From Immersiella caudata (Eukaryota; Ascomycota; Sordariomycetes; Sordariales; Lasiosphaeriaceae), in the NCBI GenBank assembly GCA_030512335.1, contig JAULSU010000004.1, positions 5,084,001-5,148,000 of the forward strand: DNA of 64,000 nucleotides, read 5' to 3'. Positions 44,144 to 54,797 of this stretch are shown here, in pieces (position 1 is the first letter of the stretch; every line of letters starts with the position of its first letter). The position numbers and the translations under genes are program-made. The notes beneath the pieces are model-generated. The model was not told where the DNA came from and made no database searches. It saw only the letters and a list, made by a program, of their open reading frames with translations.

Positions 44144-45839
44144 TCACACACTCCCAGCTTCATGCAGCGTCACCTGAACACCGCTTCCACTTCTATTCTC
44201 GATGGTGTGGTGAAATCGCAGCGGCGTGTCAGGGGGAACCTGCGTGCACTCGATCTTGTCATACTTTTGGAGGAACCGCACAATTACGTACGCTGCCTTG
44301 GTGCGTGCGAATTGTTCTATAACCCGGATTAGTCCCGAATATCACTTTGAATCAAATTCAGGGGGTGCCCTTACGTCCCAAACACTGGCGCGCACCTCCG
44401 CCGAAAGGGATGAACTCGAATCCGAATTTCCGCCCGCCGTCTTCGTCCCACCGCTCTGGCCTGAAGACCTCCACGTCGCGACCCCAGAGGTCTTGTCGCC
44501 TCGTCATGGCGTACGTCGGAATCAGCACTTGTCGGCCTTTCGGTACGAGAATGGGCTCGTCGCCGTGATACCCTCCGCCACGCGGCAAGACCGTGTCGCG
44601 AAGTGCGACGCGCTCGTTCAGGGGGATGACCGGCGCCATGCGTAGCGTCTCGTTTATGACGGACGTTATGTACGGTATCGAATCGCGAAGGTCCTTGAAC
44701 TCGATGTTCCTGGCATCCGCGGCATACGAACCGAAGTGCGCCAGGATCTGCTCGCGAAGCTTATCAAAGACCCCCTGATGGCGCGAGAGGAAGTAGAAAA
44801 TCCACCCCATGAGCGCAGCCGTGGTATCCCGTCCAGCCGTCAGGATGTTGAGCGTCTGGCTTCGCAGCTCGACAGCATCCTGCGTCACCTTGGCCAGCTC
44901 ATCAAGAAGAACATACCGCTTCTTGGAAACATCGCCCGATTCCGACTCAAGCCTCTCAAGATACTTCTCCCCGCGCTGCAGGCGCAACCTCACAAACCAC
45001 TCCGCATACTTGTGCACCGCCGCGCAATGCTCATTCAGCTTCTTCGTCGGCAACAACCACCGATACTTCCACAGCGCCCCTCTGGTCTCAACGCACGCCT
45101 TGCCCGCATCCATATGCATCCCGATATTCTGCCGATCCGGCGTATCGTACCCCGGTATCACCGGCAACTCCGCTCTCCCCTCGGGATGCTGCGAATCGGC
45201 TGAATACCCGTATATCAACTCGGTCGTGATGTCCAACGCCATGTTATAAAACAGCGGCTGTAGGTCGAACTCGTCCGTCCATCCCTCCTCTGTTACCGCG
45301 TGTGACCTCTGAATCGCCGAGAACAACCTCTGCACATGCCGCTCGATCAAGTCCAGGTCGTTGATCTGATCGCGTGCGAATTGCGGTCGGACTAAGGCGC
45401 GCGAGTGCTTCCATGCTTCTCCCCGCGAGGTGAACACCCCGTCGCCGAAGAGCGGCCTCCAGGAATTGGTTCGGTGCTCGCCGACGTCCCAGTTTACGGA
45501 CTGCGTGGCTAGCATGGCCTGCACATTTGCCGGATCTCGCGTCACGATCAACCGATAGTCGGAGATGGGGACTTCGACGGTGTGGATGTCCTTTCCCATT
45601 TCCGTGTCGATGGCTTCGACGACGTACTGGGGACCAGAGTCGGATTGTGTGGCAAGGACGGATTCAATGAGGCGGCCGAAGCCGAAGAGGCCCTTTGTGG
45701 GCATTAGGGGGATGGGGGAGCATCCTAGCTGGGTGGTGAGGCCGGCGATGCGGCGGCGTTCGCGGAGGGTGGAGAGGTGGGTGAGGTAGAGTTTTAGGGA
45801 GAGGAGAGAGAGGAGGAAGAGGAGGAGGGGGGTTAGCAT
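44144..45839 (-). CDS. CYP52-like cytochrome P450 (alkane/fatty-acid hydroxylase type)
   Basis: Two exons on the minus strand (45839-44375 and 44316-44144; 58-bp intron) give 545 residues. The N-terminus is an ER membrane anchor (LTPLLLFLLSLLSLKLYL). Landmarks are the I-helix AGRDTTAALMGW (335-346), the K-helix ETLR (397-400), the PERW motif (461-464) and the heme loop FIPFGGGARQCLG (Cys486). The intron splits the heme-binding region right after CLG, and the second exon continues QQFARTKAAYVIVRFLQKYDKIE, as in the family. The I-helix AGRDTTA and the overall pattern fit CYP52/CYP539-type enzymes, which hydroxylate the terminal carbon of alkanes or fatty acids with a reductase partner in the ER. 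It is divergent from the Rds1-like gene, with about 900 bp between the starts. Confidence 0.9.
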
Positions 45840-46737
45840 TTTGGCGATGTTTCGAGGCCAATGTGGGAGATGGAGGGAGACACAATGAGGGCCCGGAATG
45901 AATGGAGAGAGGCGAAACGGGCGATGTGAGAAGACCGATTCTCTGGAGGTGGTTACCTGTTGTAGGCTGAAGAGGGATGGAGGAACAAACGCTCTGCGTT
46001 AGATTGCGGTTTCTGTTGGGGGTAACATGACGCTCCCAGGGCTGGGAGTCGTGAATGACGTCTGAACGTAGGCTAGGGGCAGCGCGGTCGTGCCCGCGCA
46101 ATTTGAGTCAGGGGAGAACGTGCGGTCTTGGTTTTCATGACCGAGGGAAGCACGATGACAGAGTAACGGGGGGAATGACTCGGTATGATGGCAATTGGAG
46201 ACGTCCATCCATGGGTTGAAGCCGACGAGATGAAACGCCACGGGACATGGCGGATGCCGAGGGGGGATGCCGTTACACGTCATTGGATCCCGTTGGTATC
46301 GTGTGCAGCAATCGAAAAATGGTCTCCGGAGAGAGCTTGGTGGGGAATACGGGATCGGAGCTGGGATTCCGGAGGAGACGGCGATCGATAACAGCGCAAC
46401 GGGGTCGGTGGACTCAGTCATGGAGGATCGACAACTCCGGCATCGATACTACCGTTAACCGAACGCCGATCTGACCTGGATGACAAATTTGCACGGCAAG
46501 CTATGAATACAGAGTCTTCAAACCCTCCCCCGATTTGCCCCTGAAGTTCCGCATCTCCTCCCCAAATCTGACATGCAGCGAGTGGTGGTGTCATCGACCG
46601 TATCACTGAGACGCCACGAACACTTTCAACCCAAACCCACAAGTCCGACAGTAAGCAAGAGACAGACCTCTCCAGGACTTCCAACTTGCTTCCTTCTGCT
46701 CGTCACATTCTCGAGGCTGGCCAAACAGACAGCCAAG
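45840..46737. other. Divergent promoter region (P450 / Rds1-like)
   Basis: About 900 bp between two start codons pointing away from each other, so the genes may share control elements. An open frame continues upstream of 46738 but lacks a secretion signal. No specific site was identified. Confidence 0.4.
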
Positions 46738-47880
46738 ATGTTGACCTCGAGCCTCATCCCCTTGCTCCCCCTCCTCGGGGCGGTGCAAGCAGCACCCGCA
46801 GAGGCCCCAAACAAGGACAACGCCCACCCCTACTCCGCCGAGTCCCAATGGCTCGCAGACCCAACCTACGGCCCCATCCCCGGTGAGTCCGACATCTACA
46901 ACTACTACTGGGGCACCGACCGGCCCTTCCCCGGCAACATCACCGATCCCATCTTCCCAACCCAAGACGGCCCTCCCGGCATCGACGACTGGACCTGGCA
47001 AAACCTCCTCTCGGCCGAATGGATCATCTTCGAATTCTACCAACGCGCCGTCGAGCTCTTCAGCGAAGACTCGTTCGTCAAAGTCGGCCTCCCCCAAACA
47101 ACCTACCGCCGCATCCAAGAGATCCGCAACAACGAAGCCGGCCACCTCCGCATCTTCCAAAACCAAATCTCGCCCACCTCCGTGAAACCCGGCGCCTGCC
47201 GTTACCAGTTTCCCTTTACCGACCCCATCTCCTTTTTAGCCCTCATGACCGTCCTCGAAATCTCCTCCATGGCCTTCCTCACCGGTCTCGTCCAGCAACC
47301 GCGCATCGCCTCCGGCCGCGGCGCCATGATCGCCATCGCCGAGGTCGAAACCCGCCATGAGACCTGGGCCCTCATTGACATCTGGAAGACCGACCCCTTC
47401 GGCGGTACCTCGGACACGGTGTTCCCCTACGCCAACGAGATCCTCGATACCACCAACGCTTTCATCGTACCTGGTTCCTGTCCTCCCGAGAACCCAGAGT
47501 ACCCGCATCCGCGTCAGCGGCTACCGGCTCTCTCCGCCGGAAAGGACACACCCTCTCTCACCCCCGGCTCAACCATCAGCTTGGATTTCACCGACCCCCG
47601 TAATCAGCCGCGGTTTGATCCGTATTGGCAGTACTACGCTGTGTTTTTCCACGGCGTGGTGAATGTCAGTGTGCCGATTGATACGACAAGGTGGCCGCAG
47701 CAGGAAATTTGGGTGACGATTCCGGCGAACTTCGAGACCAAGGGGGTGATTGTGGCCGTGGTGGCGGATAGGCCGGGGGCGCCGACCAAGGAGTCGATTG
47801 TTGCGGGGCCGGGGGTTATTTTGGAGCAGCCGGCTGCGTTGGCTACGGCACTGTTGAAGGGGGGGGCTCCTGGGTTGTAG
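46738..47880 (+). CDS. Rds1/LsdA-like secreted ferritin-like protein
   Basis: A single-exon protein of 380 residues. The ATG at 46738 starts a clean signal peptide (MLTSSLIPLLPLLGAVQAAPAE, cleavage after about residue 18-20). The ferritin-like domain spans about 75-235: LLSAEWIIFEFYQRAVELFSE, IRNNEAGHLRIFQNQIS, then FLALMTVLEISSMAFLTGLVQ and IAIAEVETRHETWALI, with the Glu/His residues expected of a four-helix di-metal bundle. S. pombe Rds1 and Aspergillus LsdA are the named relatives; they are linked to stress response and sexual development, but a reaction is not established. The C-terminal part is beta-rich. It should be secreted. Confidence 0.85.
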   Translation: MLTSSLIPLLPLLGAVQAAPAEAPNKDNAHPYSAESQWLADPTYGPIPGESDIYNYYWGTDRPFPGNITDPIFPTQDGPPGIDDWTWQNLLSAEWIIFEFYQRAVELFSEDSFVKVGLPQTTYRRIQEIRNNEAGHLRIFQNQISPTSVKPGACRYQFPFTDPISFLALMTVLEISSMAFLTGLVQQPRIASGRGAMIAIAEVETRHETWALIDIWKTDPFGGTSDTVFPYANEILDTTNAFIVPGSCPPENPEYPHPRQRLPALSAGKDTPSLTPGSTISLDFTDPRNQPRFDPYWQYYAVFFHGVVNVSVPIDTTRWPQQEIWVTIPANFETKGVIVAVVADRPGAPTKESIVAGPGVILEQPAALATALLKGGAPGL

Positions 47881-48288
47881 GTTATGTAGACCTGAGATGA
47901 TGGGTGACAGAAAAGGGAAAAGGGGAATGGGGGGAAAAGGGGTAAGGAGGAGGAGGGGGGGGGGGGGGGATTCACTCCTGCAAAACGGGAAGGTGTTGTG
48001 ATGATGTGATAGAAGAGATTTTCTGCATAATAGAGTTATTTATTTGCCTTGCGTATGAAGACTTATGGAGGTTGTGAAAACCCCTCGGTAAGCTGTCTCC
48101 GCCTATTTGTCGGCTACCCCTATAGTGACGGGGTTACAACTTGAAGACGGCTCACATCATCAAATTGAGCCACTGGCTACTTACACGCCTTAAACACCGC
48201 ATTTCAGCCATGTTACTGGTATAACCAATAACAATATCAATTCGCTACTTAACCCCTATCTTTACTCATTCACATTCTCCTCACCCCC
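47881..48288. other. Convergent intergenic with G15 run
   Basis: 3' flanks of the Rds1-like gene and the frameshifted gene at 48289. It contains a run of 15 G (47955-47969) and AT-rich 3' sequence after it. Confidence 0.45.
47955..47969 (+). repeat. Poly-G run (G15)
   Basis: Fifteen consecutive G at 47955-47969, within the probable 3' UTR of the Rds1-like gene. Confidence 0.85.
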
Positions 48289-48650
48289 CTACCTCTTACA
48301 CCTCTCAACAAACCCCCTCCACTCCGCAACCACCTCCCCAAGTCTCTCCCTCACCCTCTCCCTAGCCCCCAAAAGCATCCCATACGGCCCCTCAAACCTC
48401 CCCTTCATCCCCTCAACGTGATACTCCACAACCCCCAACATACTCCTCAGCCCATGCCCCCTCGCCCTCAACTCCAACCAACGGATCCCATCCCATCGTG
48501 GTTCCAATCCCCCACGTCGTACTGCCTCTCCTCATAGTCGAGCCACGCGACGTTCTGAATGAGCTGGTATGTCTGTAAATACTCCTTCGAACTCGCCAGA
48601 CAATGGAAATCATGGCGCGTCACTCGCTCAACGCCCCATATGAGTTTCAT
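48289..48650 (-). pseudogene. Small conserved-looking protein with a frameshift
   Basis: From the ATG at 48650 the minus strand reads MKLIWGVERVTRHDFHC, then SSKEYLQTYQLIQNVAWLDY, then EERQYDVGDWNHDGMGSVGW, and runs into TGA three codons on. A second frame then continues ELRARGHGLRSMLGVVEYHVEG to a stop at 48289. The two parts read like one protein broken near 48470-48485; one extra G after the TGG would restore a continuous frame. There is no GT-AG pair in the right place to explain it as an intron. Either the gene is dead or the base is missing in this sequence. The text resembles a fungal hypothetical protein of about 120 residues; no function can be given. Confidence 0.55.
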
Positions 48651-48838
48651 GAGTGTGTACGATCATGCGTGGACATGTGCGTAGGCAGCCCAATGCTCTG
48701 ATGCATACGAAATCTTGCTTCGAGGGAGGTGACCGCGGTTATGGTTGGTGGGGAGGGGAAAAGAGGGGCCTTGGAGATACCTCAGATCCAGTCTCTGTGG
48801 GCCTCGAGGGCTTCGACGGAGCCGGAGGGGCGGGAGAG

Positions 48839-49686
48839 TCAGTGGTGCACGGCAGGGCCGTAGCCGGTTATGTCGGGGAGGCTGGAGGCGGAGGGGGAGT
48901 GGATGAGGAGGAGCAGGGTGCGGTCCATTGCGAGGGTGGGGGAATCGGTGATTTCGGGGATTTCGGGGAGTTCGAGGATGCGGCTTCCGGGGAGGAGGGA
49001 TGGGTGGCAGTACGTGAGCTTCGGGGGCTGTGAGGAACGGGGTTGAAGCGGTTGAGCAGGAGTTGGTGGTGGTGACGATTTCTGCTTTGTTACTGCACGG
49101 TGTGGTGGAACTCCGTCTTCTGTATCCGGCTCGATAAATTCGAGTTTGAGCATGGGGAAGTAGTTCGTTGTGGGCGGTGTCTCAGGGGTCGGTAAAGAAA
49201 CTGCAGGTGTTGGCGCTCGACTCGGGGGTGGTTGGGGAGCTGTGTGTTGTGCGCCCCTCAGCGGCGCGTCCCGAGGTGGACTCGCAGGCTTGGGCTGCGG
49301 CGGTAGCAACAGTTTCCGCTTCTTTGTCGGTCGTGATGGAACCCTGCCTATTGTATCCGGATCGATGTCCTTAGGGGCTTCCCATCCGTAGGAGGTGGGG
49401 AGTAGGGCTGCGGAGTACTATGCGGCCGCCAGTCGAAGGGTTGGTCGGGTCGTACTGTGCCTCTCATAGCCGCCTTGATCGCGTCTTGATCCAACATCAA
49501 GTTGACAAAAGTGGGATGGCGAAACTTGAACTCGGGTGGGTGACTTAAAGCGCCGTATGGATTCGGAATCTGGGTTCTTGGAGGAGTGTTACTGGTAGGC
49601 CGTCTTGCGAGTCGCGACGCATTTTCATCAGTTAGGGTACTAGAGAAGGAGGGGGGAGGAGGGGGCTGTTTCTTCTGCGAACCCAT
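48839..49686 (-). pseudogene. Proline-rich nuclear-like protein, frame-broken
   Basis: From the ATG at 49686 (MGSQKKQPPPPPSF) the frame stays open through LARRPTSNTPPRTQIPNPYG, HPTFVNLMLDQDAIKAAMRG and SPPPTDGKP, then ends at about 49348. From about 49390 the adjacent frame carries EAPKDIDPDTIGRVPSRPTKKRKLLLPP and stays open to a stop at 48839. RPTKKRKLLL is a good nuclear localisation signal. The joint falls at a run of G (GGATGGGAAG, about 49384-49390), where one extra G would make the frame continuous. An intron here is possible only if unusually short (about 38 bp, 49411-49448). If intact, the protein would be about 280 residues and mostly disordered. No family recognised. Confidence 0.5.
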
Positions 49687-50098
49687 CGCCACCGGGAGAG
49701 TTCTGAAGCGGTGGGAATGGAGCCAAAGCTGAGAGCACAACTTGTCGTCCAAATTGGTAGAAATCAGAGAGGCCTGCCAGGTTTGTGTGCAAAGTCGACG
49801 GTTCTCGTGTTCCAAGGGTCTCGTGCGAGTCCGGGGTCTTTTCAGAAATGATAGGCCAAAGAGCTGCTATCGCCGGGCCGAAATGGTGCGTCATCAGCCC
49901 CTTTCGGTGCGGGCCACAATAATCACCACATCCGCCCAACCACCCACAACAAACCAGAATAACAAAGCCATTATTATCCATATCCAAATGCACCGCAGAT
50001 AGCTAAAATCATACATCCATCACACTGTAAGCGACGCCACGTATAACTCCATTCCCATCCAAGAAAGCCCAACCCACTGTATCACAACATCATGTCAC
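49687..50098. other. Intergenic
   Basis: 412 bp with nothing recognised other than the 3' flank of the S41 peptidase gene and the 5' flank of the broken proline-rich gene. Confidence 0.35.
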
Positions 50099-52566
50099 CT
50101 ACACAAATATCATCCCCACCACCACAACCACCCCCACAACCAACGCCCTCATCGCCCCCCTCACCGTCTCCGCCCCATCAGCCTGAATCTTGGAATTCAA
50201 GAAAAACTTCCCATCCGCCTGCGCCACCGACAGATTCGTCTCCACCCGACTCCCCTCAACACAAAACGCCTCCGGATCCGTCCACGTCGCATCCACCGCG
50301 CGCTTCCAGACCTCACCTGGTCCGAAGAGCATCTCCTTCGTGTAGAAGAACCGGCAGTTCGCAGCCTGGTACAGGAACTGCAGCGGTGTTTCCGCATCCG
50401 CTTTCATGAATGCGTTCTTGCCGTTGACACCGCCGGGATTAGCTGGGCTAGCGGCGCGGCGGAGGGCGTAGCCTTCATCGAGGATGGCGAGTTCAGAGTC
50501 GGTGACGTTGAGATCCGGAGAGAGGGTGAGCACGGCGGAGGCGGCGGATTGGAGCGAGGGGAGGAAGAAGACCTGGGCGCCTTCGACGCCGGCGACTGAT
50601 TGCATGGGGCCGGTTTGCGGGCGGCCGCCGACGACGGTGGCTTTTACGTCGAGTTGTTGGATCATGAGGTAGGCGAAGAGGGTGCAGGTGGAACCGCAGG
50701 TGCCGTCGGTGAGAAGGACGACGTCCTCCGGTGCAAAGACAGCGGGAGGCAGGTTGGCGCGGTGGCCGGTGCCGGAGATGTTGAAGGATGAGCTGGTTTC
50801 GTTGAGGGGGGTGTAGGCGTATGCGGTGAAGCGGTCGCCTTTGATGATGACGGGGTCGAGGATGGCGTCGACGGTGGTGAGGTTGGTGCCGTCAGGGGCA
50901 TAGACGCCGCCGGGGACGATGTTGCCGATGATGGGGCTCTGCTGCAGGGCTTGGAATGCGCGGTTGCGGGCGACCGTGTCGGCATCTGCGTCGCCGTCGT
51001 TGGTGCCGCTGCCATCAAAGTTGAGGATATCGGTCAGGAAATCCCCGGAGACTTCGGCCATGTGACGCAGACTTTCGGTCTCGCGGAGGTTGTCGGCGCG
51101 GAAAAGGGGTATTCCAGGGAAGATCTGAAAAATGTCAGTTTCACGCGGAATGCTGCTAGCGCCGCCACTTGAACGTACCTGGTTAAAGAGCTCATATCCA
51201 GCAACGATGTAGCCGCCTCCATTGGCTGCCAAGTCAATGACTAACTTCTTCTTGTTGTTGGCCTTGCAGAGAGCAAGGAATTGTTCAACCACGCGCTGGA
51301 AATCGGTCATGTATGCCAAGAAGCCCATGTCGCCCCCAGGGGAAAAGGATGTCACGGCCAGCACTGCAACATCCTCGTACCCTGTCCCGTTGAGGAAGTA
51401 GCCAGAGGTCGTATTGGAGCCGCTGTCTCGGATAACCGGGAATGGATAGCCACTGATGCTCGGAGCTGCAGCCGCCGTCTGAGTGGGAGTTGGAGCCGGT
51501 ATAAGGATCGTCGACGTCGCGGTTGCGGCCTGAGGAGCCGTATCCGGGTTACAGAATCTCTGGTAGTAGTCCTCGCCGGTGTTGACGCCCGTGAAGTTCG
51601 CTCCGTCTCTGATGATGGCGAAGTTCGCTTCCGTCCTCGTCTCACCATTGTCGTAGGTCAAAGTCAAATTTGGTCCCTGATAGTCGAGCGAAGCAGCGAC
51701 AAAAGTGCTGGCACCGGGGAAAGCATAGGAGCGCATCACCGAATTCCATTGCGAGTCCGCATCCTGGTATAGACTGAAGACTTGATTACGGCGCTCAATC
51801 ACGGTGGCTGCGTCCTCGCCATTGATTCGGACAATGGCACGGGGGAAAGCACCGTTGCGACTTGTCGTGGCATTCAACTCCGCTGGTCACGAAGGTCAGC
51901 AAATGCACGAATGCTTGACGACGTTGAAACTCACAGAAGTGGTACAACTTTGGAACCTGAATTCCGTCAACCGACACAGAGACAATATCCATCGCCATCC
52001 GGTTCCTGAACCCAAACCCCCTGAACACGTCGGGACGGAAAGCAAAGTGGCCATCATGGCCGGCCTGGATCAGATAGACGATTGCGAGGCCAAAGTCAAA
52101 CTCATTGGTGAATCCACCGCTAGCAACGGTTGCCGAGATGTTGTCGAATCCACCCATTATGTCCACAGGAGGGAACATGTAGGACTGGGGCGGATCCTTG
52201 AGAAATGCTAGCGTGCTTTGCCATCCGAGAAAAGCTTTGAGACTCTTGATGAGTCTCTGTGCTGGTTCTACCTTATTAGGCACTGTCTGGAGACACTCAA
52301 TGGCGAGTGTCGCTGGGACAGTTGGTGTTGCTGCCGCAATGTCAGCTTCTCTGTCTCATTCGTCGCCCGAAAGTGGCCAACTTACCTTGCGGACTGACAC
52401 GAAGCAGAGAATTTGTGATTGATGCCACTGATGCACATGCACTTGGATTCAGCGGCCCCGAAGCAGGAGGGGCCGTCACCTGAGGTGCTGGAACCGCATT
52501 TACGCCGAAAATGCAAGAAAGCTGAACGAGCAGAAGCGCAGCATATTTTCGCCTGGAAAGCCCCAT
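50099..52566 (-). CDS. Secreted GPI-anchored S41 family peptidase
   Basis: Four exons on the minus strand (52566-52386, 52330-51935, 51882-51179, 51124-50099; introns 52-55 bp) give 768 residues. The third intron is in frame and would add 18 residues if retained. The N-terminus is a signal peptide (AALLLVQLSCIFGVNAVPAP). Asn-rich NxT/S sites suggest glycosylation. The pattern FDFGLAIVYLIQAGHDGHFAFRPD, VSVSVDGIQVPKLY and LVIDLAANGGGYI matches fungal CPAF-like S41 peptidases (PDZ-containing serine proteases). The nucleophile lies in LLTDGTCGSTCTLFAYLM (Ser572). The C-terminus is hydrophobic (MRALVVGVVVVVGMIFV) after a Ala/Gly region, a likely GPI-attachment signal. It should be an extracellular, wall- or membrane-bound protease; substrates are unknown. 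Confidence 0.85.
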
Positions 52567-54797
52567 GATGTATGCAAAAGAGGGCAGTGGCTACCAGGCC
52601 GGCTGCGAGAAAGGAGCGTTTTGCGATATTAAACGAATAGCCGAACTGAATATGACCGATCCAAACGAATGACCGGGAAAGGGGGAAAGGAAAATCCAGC
52701 AATCTTTCCGACGAAGGGAGGGCAGAACAAATGGAGAATTCAGAAGCAGATCGCGAAGTCTATGTACGGGCCAGTATAGCACATAGAGTGGTGTCGCAAA
52801 ACAGTTTGGTAGGGTCAGATAAGGGGGCTGACTGACCCGCATAAGACTGTGAAACGGCTGGGCAGCCGCACGAGGACCACGAGCCGGGAGAAGCGACCCT
52901 GCGTTGAAATAGGAGCGCTCCCGTAGACCGTCCAAATCAGCCTCTGTGTGGGGAGGCCCAGCCTAATGGTAGACTTGTCGGTGCCTTGCGGGGCGGTAAT
53001 CGGGCGTGGACCATCCCGGAAGGATCGCCAAGATGGGGGTCCAGAGGGAGATCTTGAGACAATGCCTGCACACGTCAGATCATGCACTGAACGTCGCGTT
53101 ATCTCTCGCCAATTGCGCACCCAAACGCCGAGGTTTGCCAGGATGGAGATCCAATCGGCCGTGCTGAATTGAATCGATCCCGTCAAGCAGACACTGCCGT
53201 CTGGATTTGCGAAGAACAGTTTGTGGTTCGGCCGCTATTCCTCGATGGGTTGTGCTGATGCCGAGAGCGCTGTTGTTTGATCGCCCCTGACGAGACTATT
53301 TTGCCTGTTTAGCAATGCAAACAATACAACGACCCGCCAAAACCGCAGAGCGTGTTTCGTACTTTTAAAAAAATAGCGCGCTCGGGCGGGATGGGTGCAG
53401 AATTGGACAGCAGTACTGCCAATGTCTCAAAATTTCAGCAGGACCTCTGTGAGTTGACATAGCCCCGGCGTGCTCTGGCTGCGAAGACTGGCAACCAGAT
53501 GGAAAACCGGTTCTGACTTTGAGGCTGAGTGCAACACGTGGATTCCAGTTGACCAACATCAATCCTGTTGCGCTTCGTCGCATTGAAGGGAGCTGGGCCT
53601 GCGTCTGCAGGATGCAGCCCAGGTGGCCTTCGATAGGTTGTCACTTCGTCTGCCTTGCTGCGGCCGCGTCTGAAGCCGGATTCTTTGGACGAGTCAACGA
53701 CGCTGGACCGAGTGGCAACCATCACCAAGTCTGCAGCGCGAGAATTGGCTGCATTCAAGGCCGCTGTTGGCTCTGCAAACCTTGTTGCGGCTGTAGTGAA
53801 ACCTCCAGCTTCAATGTGCTTTCCTCCGAACGCGGGGAAGAGCTCAGCTCGGCAACCTGGCGCCGGTAAAGGTTGAGATCGTAGTTGTTGTTATTCCGAG
53901 CAGTTAGAGATCGAATGAACAACTAAATGTCAAGACTAACCCCTGGCTCATGTCGGAAAACACTCCGCCGCCGAAATAGCTGATGGCGCTGGTGAAACTG
54001 TTCACACATTGGAAGAGATGAGCACTAAGTTGTGCTAGCTTTCAGCTAAGATGGTCTCGTGCAACGAGGAAGCTCGACTAGTGGCGTCAGGCTGTAGGCA
54101 GCAGCAACGGTGGAATGATATGTCGGGCGTTGAGGCGCAGAATGGAGAGTCTAGGACGTAGCCATGGCAAGTATGCATCTTGAAGCACGGTGATGTCTCT
54201 CATGCCGAGTCCTTCGGCTGCAGCTGGATCTCAATTGGGAAAGCTGGAGCCTGACGGCCGCCCAGTGGCTTGCGCGGGGACTGAGGTTCGATGCCTGACA
54301 ATGACAGTGTCAGTAGACTTGACGTCTTCGCGCCTGAAGCTATCGACTGTCTGGTCCATCTCATGTATCGCTCTTGAGGCAACCTGACGAGGGATTGTTT
54401 CAGGTTTCCGAATTCAATGTTGAGCTGACGGTTGGATGTGCCGACTGCATTGTTGACGGCCTTTGCTTCATTTTTAATGGCTGTACGGTCGTCGCGGGCG
54501 TATCGAAGCAACTGCCAGTGCCCTCGTGTGTTTGAAGCTGTGCAGTCGCACGGGCAGTCAATTGGCAGGGAAGAGGCTCTTGAGAAGTGCCGGGAATTTT
54601 CCCATTGCGACAGCTTCTCGAAGTTCTGAACCTGGGACGGAGCGGGAAGAAAGTGGGGCATCAGCAGGGGTTGCCACGCTAACCGCTTCTGGTTCGCCGA
54701 TGACGCTGGACCTGTCATCGCTTGCCAGACGAAGGTCAACAGCGCTCTCCCGCGAGTTCCAGTACCCCGCCATCCCGATCCACAAACATCCGCAGCC
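52567..54797. other. Long divergent intergenic region, about 2.2 kb
   Basis: It lies between the S41 peptidase start (minus) and the TRIP4-like start (plus). Many short frames exist on both strands, the longest being a minus-strand frame at 54200-54799 without motifs. I would not call any of them a gene. No RNA gene was recognised. Confidence 0.4.
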
